DNA of 64,000 nucleotides from Ulota crispa. Lineage: Eukaryota; Streptophyta; Bryopsida; Orthotrichales; Orthotrichaceae. This document shows, piece after piece, positions 25,191 through 36,494 of the stretch; position 1 is the stretch's first letter, and every line of letters starts with the position of its first letter. The stretch covers positions 19,154,868 through 19,218,867 of the forward strand of contig OY987246.1 in NCBI GenBank assembly GCA_963920765.1, given 5' to 3'. The translations under genes were made by a program, and so were the position numbers. The notes under the pieces are model-generated. The model ran no database searches. It saw nothing but the letters and a program-made list of their open reading frames with translations, and was not told the origin of the DNA.

Positions 25191-26059
25191 CAAAAAGAAT
25201 TTATTTTGTGGAATAAGATTTCTAGGGGATATATTCTGTTCTTGAACTTGATAAACTTGTTTATATGGATGTTAGAATTTTGTTTATATGTCCACCTAAT
25301 GGGTTTCCTTTCCTTGGATAGTCTTAAATCTTAAAAAAAAAAGAAACCCCAAAAAAAATTAAACTTTGTATGCCCATGTCAAAATCTTTGAATATGTTTA
25401 TTGTGCCAAACTATGTAAAAGCTTACATTGTGATATACATTCATTCATATCCAAAAACGGTTATATCAATAGGGATTTCAAACTTTGACATACTTGATTT
25501 CTAATGTTGTTTTTATGATTTTAGAATTTTGAGTACATTGTCCTTGATCAACCTAGGTATCTACCATGTTTCCAAAATGAACTTTTGTGTTCATATCATT
25601 CTAAACAAGCAACTACAAGAGCATTGAATTATACACAATTTTTTTTGAACAACCTAGAACAACCACACAAAAATTATTTGCATCTTTTTTAAGGCATTTC
25701 CAAGGTTGGGATTGGAATTTTTGAGGCTCTAGTTTCAAGTAAATGTGGGGTTAACAATTCTCTAGTTTGAATGCACAAAGTAGCTATATAACAAGCTATA
25801 TAATTAATCATCTTGGAAGGATTATATGGGCAAAAAATACCACATTTAACTAAATATGGGGTTCTCTATGTTCTTGAACTTTGTAGATCTTTCAAAATTT
25901 AGCATATTTTTTCCAACACTGTGCATGCATAGTTTTTGATGGATACATCTCTTGATGATCAACATGTATCTCTCAATGCTCTGTAACTACAATTTTTTTT
26001 GCAAATGAAAATGAGTTTAGAGCTATTACTTATGGTCTTATGGACTTGTACTTAGTTAA

Positions 26060-26944
26060 CCCCTAAACTACCAAGGCCATTTTTTGCCAAAACCCACTCA
26101 AAACTGCCCCTATTTCTGCGTTCATCAAAAATTCCAACAAAATGCTTTCCTTGTAAATCTAACCATAGGAACTTGTAAAGCACTTGTAGAAGAAGAAGTG
26201 GTAAAATTTTTGTGACATTTGACCGCATAGATTGAAAGTTATGAGCATTTGAAGGGAAAAGTTTTTTTTTCCATGGTGCCCAAAAATTTCAGATGGCTTT
26301 GACAACCATTTGCTGATTACTTTTGCTCTACAAACAGTGAATTGGTAAATTTATTTTCTAGGTAATCAAGTTAGACCTTTGTATACCAATTTTCAAGGCA
26401 ATCAAAGACACGGAACACATTCTAAAAAACATTGCAATGCCACTATATGACAAGTTTTGCAAATACACTATGACATTTTTGAGTGAAGTTTCCCACCACA
26501 TGTTTTTAGATATGGAAAATCCAAAGAGCTCGTTTGAAGATAAACATGTACCTCAAATGCCAAAAAAAAGAAGTTAAAAAACTCAAAATTTCTAAAATTT
26601 AGAAGCTCCCAAAGCCCAAGTTGACCTCCTAATTAGAAATGAAAGGGGGCAATTATGAAGTAATGGGGACCACCAGCACAACATGTGGCAACCCCTCCTT
26701 GCTCCCTCCCCTCCAAAGTCAATATTTTTTCCCTTGCCCAAGCTGCCCCTCGAATTGCTTTTGGCCAAAAAAAGCCCATAACTTGTGAACTGTGTGACTT
26801 AATCACATGATTTTTTGCATCCACAAACCTTATACATTCCTACACACCTGTAAAAAGTTTCAAAAAATCATGTCAAAAATTGAGGTCACACAAGCCTACC
26901 CAAAATCCCAAAAGTCCCCCAAGGGGACTTTGGTCCTTTAGGGG
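26060..26944. mobile_element. TTAA-family element (885 bp)
   Basis: TTAA at 26056-26059 and 26945-26948; inverted ends CCCCTAAACTACCAAGGCC and GGGACTTTGGTCCTTTAGGGG. There is no transposase-like open frame, so it is non-autonomous. Confidence 0.75.
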
Positions 26945-27982
26945 TTAAGTGTGACATAAATAATTTTTTTCTCAAGAAGCAATGTTAATCCATATAAGCA
27001 TTTATGTGGCCATATAAAGATCTCTAGTGGTGTTTAGTTTGCCAAATCATAGAACTGAATATATGATGCAGTATAAACACATAATTCACAAAGAGCTTGT
27101 TTTTTTTATAAAGAGTTTCAAATATTGCCATGACAAAAAATTTAGAGTCACTTATATGGCTTCGCACTTTTTGAGAGTATCGATTGTAGTCAACTTAGAC
27201 ATTTCCCACATTTCATAGTTAAAACTCCTTGTTTATATCACTTCAAAAAAATAATCTCTAAAAAGCAAATACAATACCCAAAGGACAAGTGGGTTGGGTT
27301 GCAATGCAAAGGACAACAAGGATATGTTCCTTGACAAAAGGAATTAAAAGAAAAAAAACGAAAAATGAGAAAAAAAGTAAAATAACCAAAAATATATAAA
27401 CAAACTTAGTGTAAACAACTCAGTACCAAGCTGCCAAGTGACAAGATGGCTGGAACTACCTTGTTCCAAGAAGTCTCAAATTCCAAGAATAACTTAGTGA
27501 ATAGATAATCAACTTGGATGGATGGATGGAAAGCATCAACAAGATAGATTTTTTCTCAAAAAAATCACGTGAATCATATAAACTTATATGACCATTTAAC
27601 CGCTGCCAAAGATGGTTTGTACAACCCGAACCGTATAAGTGCTTGTGCAATGTGGTATAAGCCTTCACATGAAAAGGATTTTGTACACTACAAGGGATGG
27701 TTTTAATCCTTACACAAAAAACAAAAATGTCGAAGTCTGAAACCCCTACAGTGCACGCACTAGAGTGTTCTGTCTTCTGTAGCTTGAAAACGCAACCTTG
27801 TGGAAAATTTGCATCATCTGAAGCCAGATTTAGTGGCAGGAAATTATAGAAGAACAGCACGAGCGTGGTTGCCACACCTCCGGATGATTATACTCATGAC
27901 GCAGGTTCGACCAGAAGCCTGTCAAACGTACATGCCACATGGTAGCGGAGACAACTGTTGTACAAGATGTGCAAACGCTTAA

Positions 27983-28606
27983 CTCCTGAGCGCCCTGACC
28001 CCTTAAAATGGGGCGCTCAGTTTTGAAAAATGTCCACGTTTGCCTCCTATCCTCTTTTTAATGGTAAAGTCAAAGGATTTGTACTTTTTCATGTATCTTT
28101 AAGTATGTGTTTACTACCACTCAAAAAAAATTCAAGCTATTTGACTCTATTTCGGTAATACTTTTATTGTAGCATCACCACCTGTCCTACAAAATGGATG
28201 GCCTTCTGGAAAGAGGCCGGCCTACTCCCAAAAAAGAGCCCCACCCAACCCCAAAAATGAATGACCTTTTGGAAAGGGTGACCCCAAAACTTGCCATGGC
28301 CTCAAAAATTGCCTTGTTTTCAAGCCACCCTCTTGGCCTCCAAAACCTAATGAGACAAGAGGGGCACCTTTCTCCTCTAACGTGATTGGCTCACAATTTG
28401 TTCTTTTTGAGAACAAAAGAAGGGAGCCAATGGGGGCCAAGGCTCCTTGGTCTCTCAACATGCCATGACGGTGGCCCCCGACCTCCAAATCTAATGGCCC
28501 CTCCTGTTCCAAGCCTGAAGCAGGCCAATTTTTTGGGGGCCTGGTGGTGATGCCCTTAGTACACAAGGGTATGGATTTGAGTGAATATGGCCTGGGCACT
28601 TAGGGG
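27983..28606. mobile_element. TTAA-family element (624 bp)
   Basis: TTAA at 27979-27982 and 28607-28610; ends CTCCTGAGCGCCC and GGGCACTTAGGGG. A tight hairpin CTGAGCGCCC/GGGCGCTCAG sits just inside the left end. The right TTAA overlaps the start of an AGGTAA-type element. Confidence 0.65.
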
Positions 28607-28609
28607 TTA

Positions 28610-29000
28610 AGGTAACCTTCCTCATAACCAAGTGTCTAAGGGTTTAGGATACTTCAAGGTCTTTGAAAATTCAGAAAAAGAATCCATAGGCTTAGCCTTT
28701 CAACAAAGCTACTATGGAATGTTAATTTTGTGGAAAAAAGTATTGTAGAATATTTTATATTAAAGGGCAAAGTTACAACTCATAGGGTCCCTAAAAGCAA
28801 CTCTAAACTAACCTTGAAACTACATGGATGTGTTCATTTAACAGCACTTGACGGTTCCAATTCCAACCCTCCCAAAGTAGCTTAGCAATTGACATGTGGC
28901 AAAATTTGCTTGTGCAAGCAAAGTTCACTACTTCACTTTGAGTTCATTAGTGTACCGTGAAACCCTCAAATCTAGGGTGCAGAATTGAGTGCCTCTTGGA
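28610..29000. repeat. AGGTAG-family element, right-truncated copy
   Basis: It starts AGGTAACC after TA and matches 50872-51267 and, inverted, 59237-59759 over about 370 bases, including AAAAAGTATTGTAGAATA and CTCATAGGGTCCCT. Homology is lost at about 28995, before the MITE at 29018. Confidence 0.75.
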
Positions 29001-29017
29001 TTGCGCGTGTTTATTTT

Positions 29018-29521
29018 AGAGCGTCTCCATTGGTTGGCCAATGGAATGACATGCCATATGGCTCAGCTTGGCCCCTTCATGGAGAATCGGCTCATTATAT
29101 AATTCTTGAGTCCACTGGACTGAGTTTAAGAGGACACGTTACAAGGTTTGGAATTAAAAGCTATGCCAAAAATAATTGCAATTTATGGATGCTCCAGGCA
29201 AATTTGCCATTCCAACATGGGATGCTCTAGGCATCTTTGCCACAACAGCATGGACAAGTTAGTAGTTTAGACTTTAGAGAACTAATGGCAAATAAATTGG
29301 GGCCTCACCAACCATCAAGGCAATAAATAAAAGTGTTAGAGCCACAATCCAAGCACGCTACAAATGAAAACTACCACGGCAGCTGAGAGTGCCCGGAGCC
29401 TTCTTTGATGCGGTTGGGCAAAGATTTGCCATCACTGTGTTAATGCTGGACACTCTAAAATTAGAAACAATCCTAAGGCCACAGTAAATGACAAGCCAGA
29501 GCCAACCGGTGGAGATGCTCT
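29018..29521. mobile_element. MITE with AGAGCRTCTCCATTGG termini, copy 1
   Basis: The ends AGAGCGTCTCCATTGGTTGG and CCAACCGGTGGAGATGCTCT are inverted. Related elements are at 44159-44656 and 49579-50501, and one further left end is at 63966. I cannot define a clean target duplication. Confidence 0.75.
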
Positions 29522-29929
29522 TATGTTCCATGTCTCGTGTCCCACTTCCCGGTTGCTAAGTTTCTAATTTTCCATGAATTGAGAGAGAGCCAACAAACAA
29601 AATTGATAGGAAAAACATCTCATTTTATTGATTTTTTTTTGAACCTTTTCTATTTTGGTGTTGTCTTTAAATATGGACCTATCTTTCTCAAGGACATTTC
29701 ACAATACATGTGCAAGTTCCCCCTCAATGCTAAAATCCCAATTTTGTTGGGTTATTAATACTACAAGAAAATGTTGTCAATTCAGTCATTTTTTGTAGGT
29801 TTGGACAGTCAATTTGGACCCTTTTTGTCAATTTGGACAAGTTTAATCATTTTGAACATTGTTTTATTGTAGTACAACAATCAAGAATACCAAATAAAAC
29901 AACTAATGCTTTGTGCATAGAAATTAGTG

Positions 29930-30160
29930 AGATTTGGGCTAAAAGTTAGGTCAAGCAAAACGATCAAACCAACCGGGAGTAAAGCCCCGATTTCTTGGTG
30001 CCAAAACTTCTAAAAAATAAAAAAAATACATTGAATTGGGACGTAGGTGGAACTTGAGGTATAGTATGAATGGCCAAATCTCAACTTTTGGATCATGACC
30101 AATCATGTTCTGGGGTTTCATTGGGACATGGTACGTAGTGTGAACAGCTCCCGAGTCTCC
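29930..30160. repeat. Partial copy of the CACACTATGTCCC element family
   Basis: It contains 'GGTGCCAAAACTTCT' and ends TGGGACATGGTACGTAGTGTGAA, resembling 62271-62640 and the element around 33300. Its left border is unclear. Confidence 0.5.
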
Positions 30161-30910
30161 TCTCCTCTCCTCTACTCTACTCTCTTGGTCCTCCAATGAT
30201 TGAGTCACCGAGGGTGCCAAAATTCTGAATCTTACTTTCTATATCTTAAATTAACAAGAAATCTGAACCGCCATTTGAAAGTCAAAATCAGGTTTCAGCG
30301 TTACTGCCCACGACTGATAAATGCTCCAACTTCACAATTCCACATCCACATCAGACCCAGGGAACTCTCTAAGTTTGCCAGTCTTACCTTATTTTGACAC
30401 TGTCTGACCTTAACACTAAAATAAATAGGTAAAAAAAAGGTGAAAAAAAGGACAAAATTACTAAGTCCATTCTCAAACATGCATTAGATTCATCTAATTT
30501 TGGATGAAGCAGATTTATATTTATACATTTCATGAATCTATGTGCACATAGACAACTTATCGATCCATTTTTCCTTTCCTGCTTGCATTCTTAGGTGCAT
30601 GTTGCTCAACCAACCCAAAGAAATCCCTGTCGAGATCGTGAGACGGTAGCCAAAAGCATCCCACAAAAAAAGTGAAGCTATGATTTTATTTATAAAGAGT
30701 AGCTACAACGAAACCAAGAGTTTGTCGAGACCGCATTTACATTGAGCCTTTGGTAGCTGGGTAAACTAAAAAAAAAATAGCATACCAATGGTCAACAATG
30801 GTTTATCAGGGTCCTTCTCACGGGCAGCGGTACAAACTAAATGATAAATCTATACTGAAACTCACTGACTGCTCTTTGAAAATGGCTTTAAAAATGGATT
30901 AAAAAATGGC

Positions 30911-32166
30911 TCAGAATCCGCAAGTTGCCGCATGAGTGACGTTGAACTTGGTGCACTCCGACGCACGAGGAAAACAAGCCTTGATGTACTCGCAATCACA
31001 GCCAGAGTGTCTCCCAAACTCACACCTCACTTCCTCTCCGGGCAGGCACTCCATGCCCGGGCTCTGACACACTGCGGCACCGACACCACCACCACAACCA
31101 CCGAACAGTCAGATGAAGATCTCACCATAAGTCTTGCCATTGCAGCATCGCACTAAATAAAATGCGTAGACCCTGTAAGTTACTAGAAGTCTAGCCATTG
31201 CAGCAAAATATTAGATAAAATGCTCAGATCCTGCAAGTTACCATAAGTCTAGCCATTGCAGCATCTCACTAGATAAAATGCTCAAATCCTGCAAGTTAAG
31301 AGAGAAGGCTTACAAAGAGGTAGGCTATTTAAAGCCGTAAGAGGTAGGGTATTTAAAGCCAAAGCGGCAGGCGGAGTGAGGAGACGACGCGCTGCCAACT
31401 GACTAAGCTCGAACCGATCGGCCAACTGCGCAAACATCACACCAGTTGAGCTTTGTGATCTCAATAACTGTGAAGCATGCCCTGTTTAGAAACAGACCAC
31501 GAAGATGACCCCAAATCTTGTCCATTGCACTAAATGAGGAAAAGAGAAAATCATGTCAAGTGGGGACAAAATTAAAACTGCACTAGGTGTCTAATTCTTA
31601 TAGCTTCTTTCAATGTGAGAGGGCGGCTAGTGAAGCTCATTGGAGCTGATAATCGATCAAATGGGAATTCTGGTTTTTTTGGAATCCCATTTGATTGATT
31701 ATTGGTGAGAGCTCCACCGACCACCCCTTCACATGGAAGGACACCCTTAGTACGAACCTTTTCATTGGACAAACAAAATCAATGACAACACGTCAATTTC
31801 CCACCAAATGAAGGTGGACAAAACACTGGGCAAAGCATTTTATCCCCACTTTAGGTTTAAACCGGCCCTTATATAAGCAATGCAGAGACACACATGGTTT
31901 TCAACAGCGGAGCGGTACCTGCGCAGCTTCTGCTTGCATTCTAGCCAAATCCTGGATGGTCATGTACTTCCTGGCAGCCTCTGCAACATCAACGACGGTG
32001 TGAGATCTAATTCCTCCGGCATTTTCACAACACTGATACGACCCACTCAAAGCACTCAATCTTTTGCACATATCTACCCAAGAAGTATTCGGACAAGGGT
32101 GTCGGTACCTGTGGCCACCAGCATCAACAAAAGCACACCCAAAATGTCTCTGTAATGAATAGCCAT
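30911..32166 (-). CDS. Candidate secreted cysteine-rich protein with tandem exon-like repeats
   Basis: No family recognised. Exon 1 (32166-32109) encodes MAIHYRDILGVLLLMLVAT, a typical signal peptide, and stops at a GTACCG donor. Exon 2 (31980-31919) follows TTGCAG and encodes a helical pro-region, ARKYMTIQDLARMQAEAAQ. Three tandem 47-nt exon-like units follow (31288-31242, 31230-31184, 31172-31126), each after a C(T)TNCAG-type acceptor and before GTAAC or GTGAG. The last exon (31071-30911) follows CCGCAG. Using one of the first two units plus the third closes the frame: 58+62+47+47+161 nt, 124 residues. The C-terminal part starts CCNGKTYVCQ and has 10 cysteines in about 60 residues, including CDCEYIKACF, ending CGF before TGA. 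Signal peptide, pro-region and cysteine-rich end suggest a processed apoplastic peptide or protein; that role is inferred. The middle exons are the weak point. Confidence 0.45.
31126..31300 (-). repeat. Tandem repeat, three units of about 60 bp, each carrying splice-like borders
   Basis: Three direct copies contain, on the minus strand, TTGCAG-(47 nt)-GTAAC or the like, with the shared core ATGCTGCAATGGC. A further two-unit repeat (TAGGGTATTTAAAGCC-type) follows at about 31316-31361. Confidence 0.85.
31580..31755. repeat. Foldback repeat within an intron of the cysteine-rich gene
   Basis: The blocks CGATCAAATGGGAATTCTGG and GGAATCCCATTTGATTGATT are inverted around 31672, with outer flanks (CTAGGTGTC and GACACCCTTAG) also inverted. 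Confidence 0.65.
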
Positions 32167-32600
32167 GGTCACAAAAATGTAGAACCTTTGTGTAAGAAAC
32201 AAGGATCTGCGCCATGAAACAGAACAATCCCACAGTGTCAAAGATCTGCACAGTCACATTGCAAAGTGCGAAATATTGCGACTGATAACACGGCGAAGGT
32301 AACACAAGATCTAGCCAGGAAGTAGTAGAGCTGGCGGAGAAAACGAGGAGAAAGCAGGGCTGCTGCTAGCTACTCACCGACGGCAGATTCAAATTTTGGT
32401 CACGAATTGCAGGGTTCTAGCAAGCAAAGGTTCTATGGCGGAGAGCTGTGGAAGAAGTGTGTACTGAAGCTACAAATGGGGCTGCACCAGGCTCTATAGA
32501 TTAGAGCTGTAGAAGCAGGGACGGTGAGGTGGTGTTGCAACGGGATGCCCGAAGGTGTGCTACTACCGGCCTTTTCTTAGTTGGGAATGCAAATCATTCA
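32167..32600 (-). promoter_or_regulatory. Leader and possible promoter of the cysteine-rich gene
   Basis: Read on the minus strand, this stretch is more GC-rich than its surroundings. It has a GTGAGTAGC donor-like site near 32380 and a TTATCAG acceptor-like site near 32285, so a 5' UTR intron is possible. No TATA box is clear. Confidence 0.3.
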
Positions 32601-33089
32601 AATTCAATCATACTTTTATGAGAGAGACAGCTCACTGATCGATTTTTTGGAACTAGTCAATCATCGACATTTTCACTCTTATTGGAAAACCGCCCCCCGG
32701 GAAACAAGGATCCCGCGGTTTGGGACTGGATGATAATTGGGGCAAAGTAGCTGGAACCCACGGGGTACCAGAACCTTGTCAGAACGAAAGTGGATGAGAA
32801 TCGTTAGACGTGCGGGGTTTGATTGTGCTGTTCATCCAGTTTGTGGCACTGGAGGGGGCTCCGCAAGTGGGGCCATGGAGCAGCACTCAGGGAGGAGTTT
32901 GTTGGATCCTCGTTGTAAGTGGGTGCTCTCAGACTTCGTCGGTTCATCGCTGTTGAGCAATCATGGCTCTAGGGCTGGTTCCTGAGATTATTTCAGTTTG
33001 TTTTGGCTTTAGGGGACTGACGGTCACCAATTCACCATGTTTGAGGAAGTTTCTAAGGGTCGTTGAATTGTTGGATGAGACTTAGAGGC

Positions 33090-33639
33090 GGTTCACACTA
33101 AGGTAGACCGACCCAATTCCGACCATGTGCTTAATGCCGCCCAAATGTACCCGAGGTGGTCATTTTAATCCGATATCTTATTTTCTACATCATAGAAGAT
33201 AAGGTGTTTATGACATTCTTACATTTTAGGATTAAAAATGTATGGATACATTTGGGCGGCACTAGGCAGATGGTCGGAATTGGGTGAACCTACCTTATGT
33301 CCCATGTCCTCTGTCCTTTCTGAAATTTGAAAACTTGAGAATCTAATTTGGTTATAGCAAAAAGTTGGGACTTGGCGTTTCACGTTACATTTCAAGTTTT
33401 GAGTTTGTATCCGATGCATTTTGGTTGTATGGCATTACTTTTTAGAAGTTTTGGTGCCAAAGAAGGTGAGATTTCACTCAAGTCAGATTGACCATTTTGC
33501 TAAATCCAACTTTCAACCCATGTCCCACAAATATTTTTGCATAAGATATTTATGGCTTTCTTTTATTATTCATTTTTGCCTGTAATAACCTAACAAAGAT
33601 GGGATCTCATGTTGAGACATGGGACCTAATGTGAAATGG
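33090..33639. repeat. CACACTATGTCCC-family element, interrupted by a TA MITE
   Basis: The left border GTTCACACTA and right border GACATGGGACCTAATGTGAA are inverted. It is the same family as 62271-62640, sharing AAAAGTTGGGACTTG and AGTTTTGGTGCCA. It is split by the MITE at 33101-33295. Confidence 0.7.
33101..33295. mobile_element. TA-flanked AGGTAG MITE, 195 bp, with a visible empty site
   Basis: Inverted ends AGGTAGACCGACCCAATTCC and GGAATTGGGTGAACCTACCT with TA on each side (33099-33100 and 33296-33297). The host reads TTCACAC-TA-TGTCCCATGTCC; the sister host at 62271 reads GTCACAC-TA-TGTCCCATGTCC without the insertion. Confidence 0.88.
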
Positions 33640-33774
33640 TCCAAAGTTTGAGCAAGGAAGCGGTTCACATTATATTGCACTTTCCAACATTACAATTCCT
33701 TGGTCAACTTCGCAAAGGGGCGAAAAGAATAAAAAGAAACACCAAAAAATATTGAGCATATGGTGCACAAAAAT

Positions 33775-33875
33775 TGTTGGAACCTGGCTCTTGAGTTAGT
33801 TTCTTGTTGTGACAAGCCCAATTGTTGGAACTTGGCTCTTGAGTTGAGTTTCTTGTTGTAACAAGCCCAATTGTT
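33775..33875. repeat. Tandem duplication of about 50 bp
   Basis: Two direct copies of a block containing GGCTCTTGAGTT and TTTCTTGTTGT and ending ACAAGCCCAATTGTTGGA. Confidence 0.85.
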
Positions 33876-34368
33876 GGAGAGAAGTCTCACGTTTACTAGG
33901 TGCCAAAACTTTCAAAATAATGCCTCATACACTATTCTACATGAACCAAGACTTCGGACATTTCATTGTGATCCACTGTAAGTTACACATATTTTGTGAT
34001 TTTGAAGAATTAATAGGGCTTGAAACTTGGGACATAGTGCTAACGACCCCTGAATTATGAGACTGCAACAACACTTTTCATTTCTTTTTTACAATGGAAG
34101 GCAGGAATTGTCATTAGTAGAGACTTTTGATACACCAATTCATCTTTTTGATGGTCTTGGAACATCCGAGCCATTTTATGAATGCCTTCTCCTAATTGAC
34201 ACCACTTTCTATCCTTCCGTAGTGTCCAATTCCATCTATTTTAAAAATTTGAGATTCTTTTCACTTTTTGTATATTTTCAAAAGTATAGGTTATATAAAG
34301 TACCAGTTCATAAAACTTTACACCTTAAAGAATGCAAGCATGCTACATCTCAAAAATTGACTTCCTTA

Positions 34369-34491
34369 GGGTACGTTCACACTTGGTGTTAGGAGGAGTA
34401 TTAGCACTACAAATGCAGTCTAAAGATGTGTTCAAATACATTTAATTTTTTGTTGCTAATACCCCTCCTCACACCAAGTGTGAACATACCC
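34369..34491. mobile_element. Tourist/Harbinger-like foldback MITE, 123 bp
   Basis: TTA duplication (34366-34368 and 34492-34494); inverted ends GGGTACGTTCACACTTGGTG and CACCAAGTGTGAACATACCC. A 3-bp TTA duplication and a GGG start fit PIF/Harbinger. Arms of about 45 bases fold into a compact hairpin. Confidence 0.85.
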
Positions 34492-35771
34492 TTAGATTAA
34501 ATGATAACTCCAATAAATAAAAAGTAACAATTGAATTCTAACCAAGTACCATAGCTAGAGCTGTGCATTCAATAATAATAGCAAAAAAAAATATTATAGT
34601 AAAAATTTCATATTTTCAATTAAAAACCAATCCTTGCAAAAAAAATTAAAAAATTAATTTCCAATTTTATGAACGTATAGGAAAGATAGAAATGGCATCT
34701 CCTCAACAAAAATTAAAAAAATTCCTCCTTGGTTTTTGGTTTAAAGTGTATTTTGATGAACCAACACCAAAAAATCATACAAAGATAGAAATATAATCTT
34801 TAAAGCACCACACAACATTTTTTTGGCAACGTAGCAATTTTGGGTGGGTTAGTACTTATAGCATAAGAAGTGCAGTTTCACACAAAAATTAGAGGATGTG
34901 TGCCCAAGGAGTAGTTTTCCAATGCAAAAATTTCACATCTTTTTAATTTGTAGGAAATAAGTTATGATGGAATATGTACTTATGTTTGCTAGAAGGGCAA
35001 TACATGCACATTTATTTACACTGTAACTAGAATTTCAGGTTCTTGCCCAGAGGTTGAGGGCAAAGATATTTCTTGGCAAACCTTGATCTAACCTCAGTCC
35101 ATGAAGGCAATTGTTTTTGCTTACTGTCCTTTACTTCACATTTGTTGAAAGTGGCCCTACATTGATCAAGCTTGTCAAAGACACAATTTTTGACTAATTC
35201 CCCTTTTTCTTTTCCTTCCTTTGAAACCAGCTAAAATCTACAGCTCCAACTTTCATACTTTGAAAAGACTATTGTACGTGGAAGCTTAAAATGATTGAAA
35301 AAATGGCTTGTTATGAGAATTTCCTTGAAGCTAGTCTTCTATTCTAATTGTTTAGTATGTGATCCCCAATTCAAGATGTTATGAATTTCTTTAGGCACAA
35401 TTATGAGCGGCTCCATTACAAAAGTCAATCTAAAAAGTTTAGTTAAAAAAATGAAAGTGCAAATGCCACCCCAAATTAGAGTTGCCCAAAATTTGAATGC
35501 CCCCCAAATAAACTATTTCTCACCTCAAACCTTATACTCTCACAATTTGTGCTGTAAATGTCTTCCATCTTTTTACTACAACATAACAAAGTAGTCTATT
35601 ACAAAATCTTACAATAAAATGCAACAAAAATTCATTTTGATTTTGATTTTCCTTTGCTATCGAAACGACCCATTTTGAGTGCTTTTTGGTGAAATACAAT
35701 CATAGCACTTTAGGGGTAAACAAGCTCCTTTTTGTAATTATGTCATTGAACACAAATTGTCCAACCAAACA

Positions 35772-36152
35772 TTAGAAAAAATATGAGCCCTCTACAGGGC
35801 CCCTAAGAACCCCTCTCAAGGGGTCTATTTAGTTGTTTTAATTTGTACTTTGGAGTAACAAAAATTCCTTACACCCTACTATGCCTTTGACTACAATCAT
35901 GGCTCACATTAAAACCTAGTACTTGTGAGGGTAACCTTAGTTACGATTGTGTACAATAGTAAGAGAATAATTAAGAAATTGTGACAAAGTACTAGATTGC
36001 AATATTCTATTCATAGTTTTTGTGATGCACAATAAGAAAGTCATACAAGGTAGAGACACTTCACACACGCTTTTAATGTACCCAGTCTAGGCCCAAAAAA
36101 TGTTAAGAGAAACCATTCTTAAGGGCCTTATGGAGGGTTCATATTTTTCTAA
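35772..36152. repeat. Foldback MITE with TTAGAAAAAATATGAGCCCTC termini, copy 2
   Basis: The ends are inverted (right end GAGGGTTCATATTTTTCTAA), and each is followed by a GGGCCC-rich block. Related to 8966-9222. Confidence 0.7.
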
Positions 36153-36494
36153 AGTTTAAATGTTTAACAAGAGTGCATAACAAAAGATTTGAAAAAACAT
36201 ATCACTACATAAAGCATATGGTATCTCTTTCATATCTATCTCTTTTAGATGCTTTGCTAGCCTATTGAGTCTTCTAAACTTCATAACAAACAAATGATAA
36301 ATGATTGGTGCCCCTTTTAAGGACAATGTTTACAAATAGCTCAATCTTTTGAATCTAAGTTCATAATTTTTTTTAAAGTACAAAACAAAATTCTTATATT
36401 CAATATCCGCTTCAATTTTAGGAAAAATCATTCATTATATTTAAGAAATTCAGTCACCTTTAAAAAGTGAATTAGCTACCAAGAACACTCCTTA

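Noticed and set aside
27895..27925. GGTTCGA word suggesting a tRNA T-arm
   Set aside because: No acceptor stem, D-arm or anticodon arm can be folded around it.
31126..31361. Tandem direct repeats as a possible CRISPR-like array
   Set aside because: Units are contiguous and diverged, with no unique spacers, in a plant nuclear setting.
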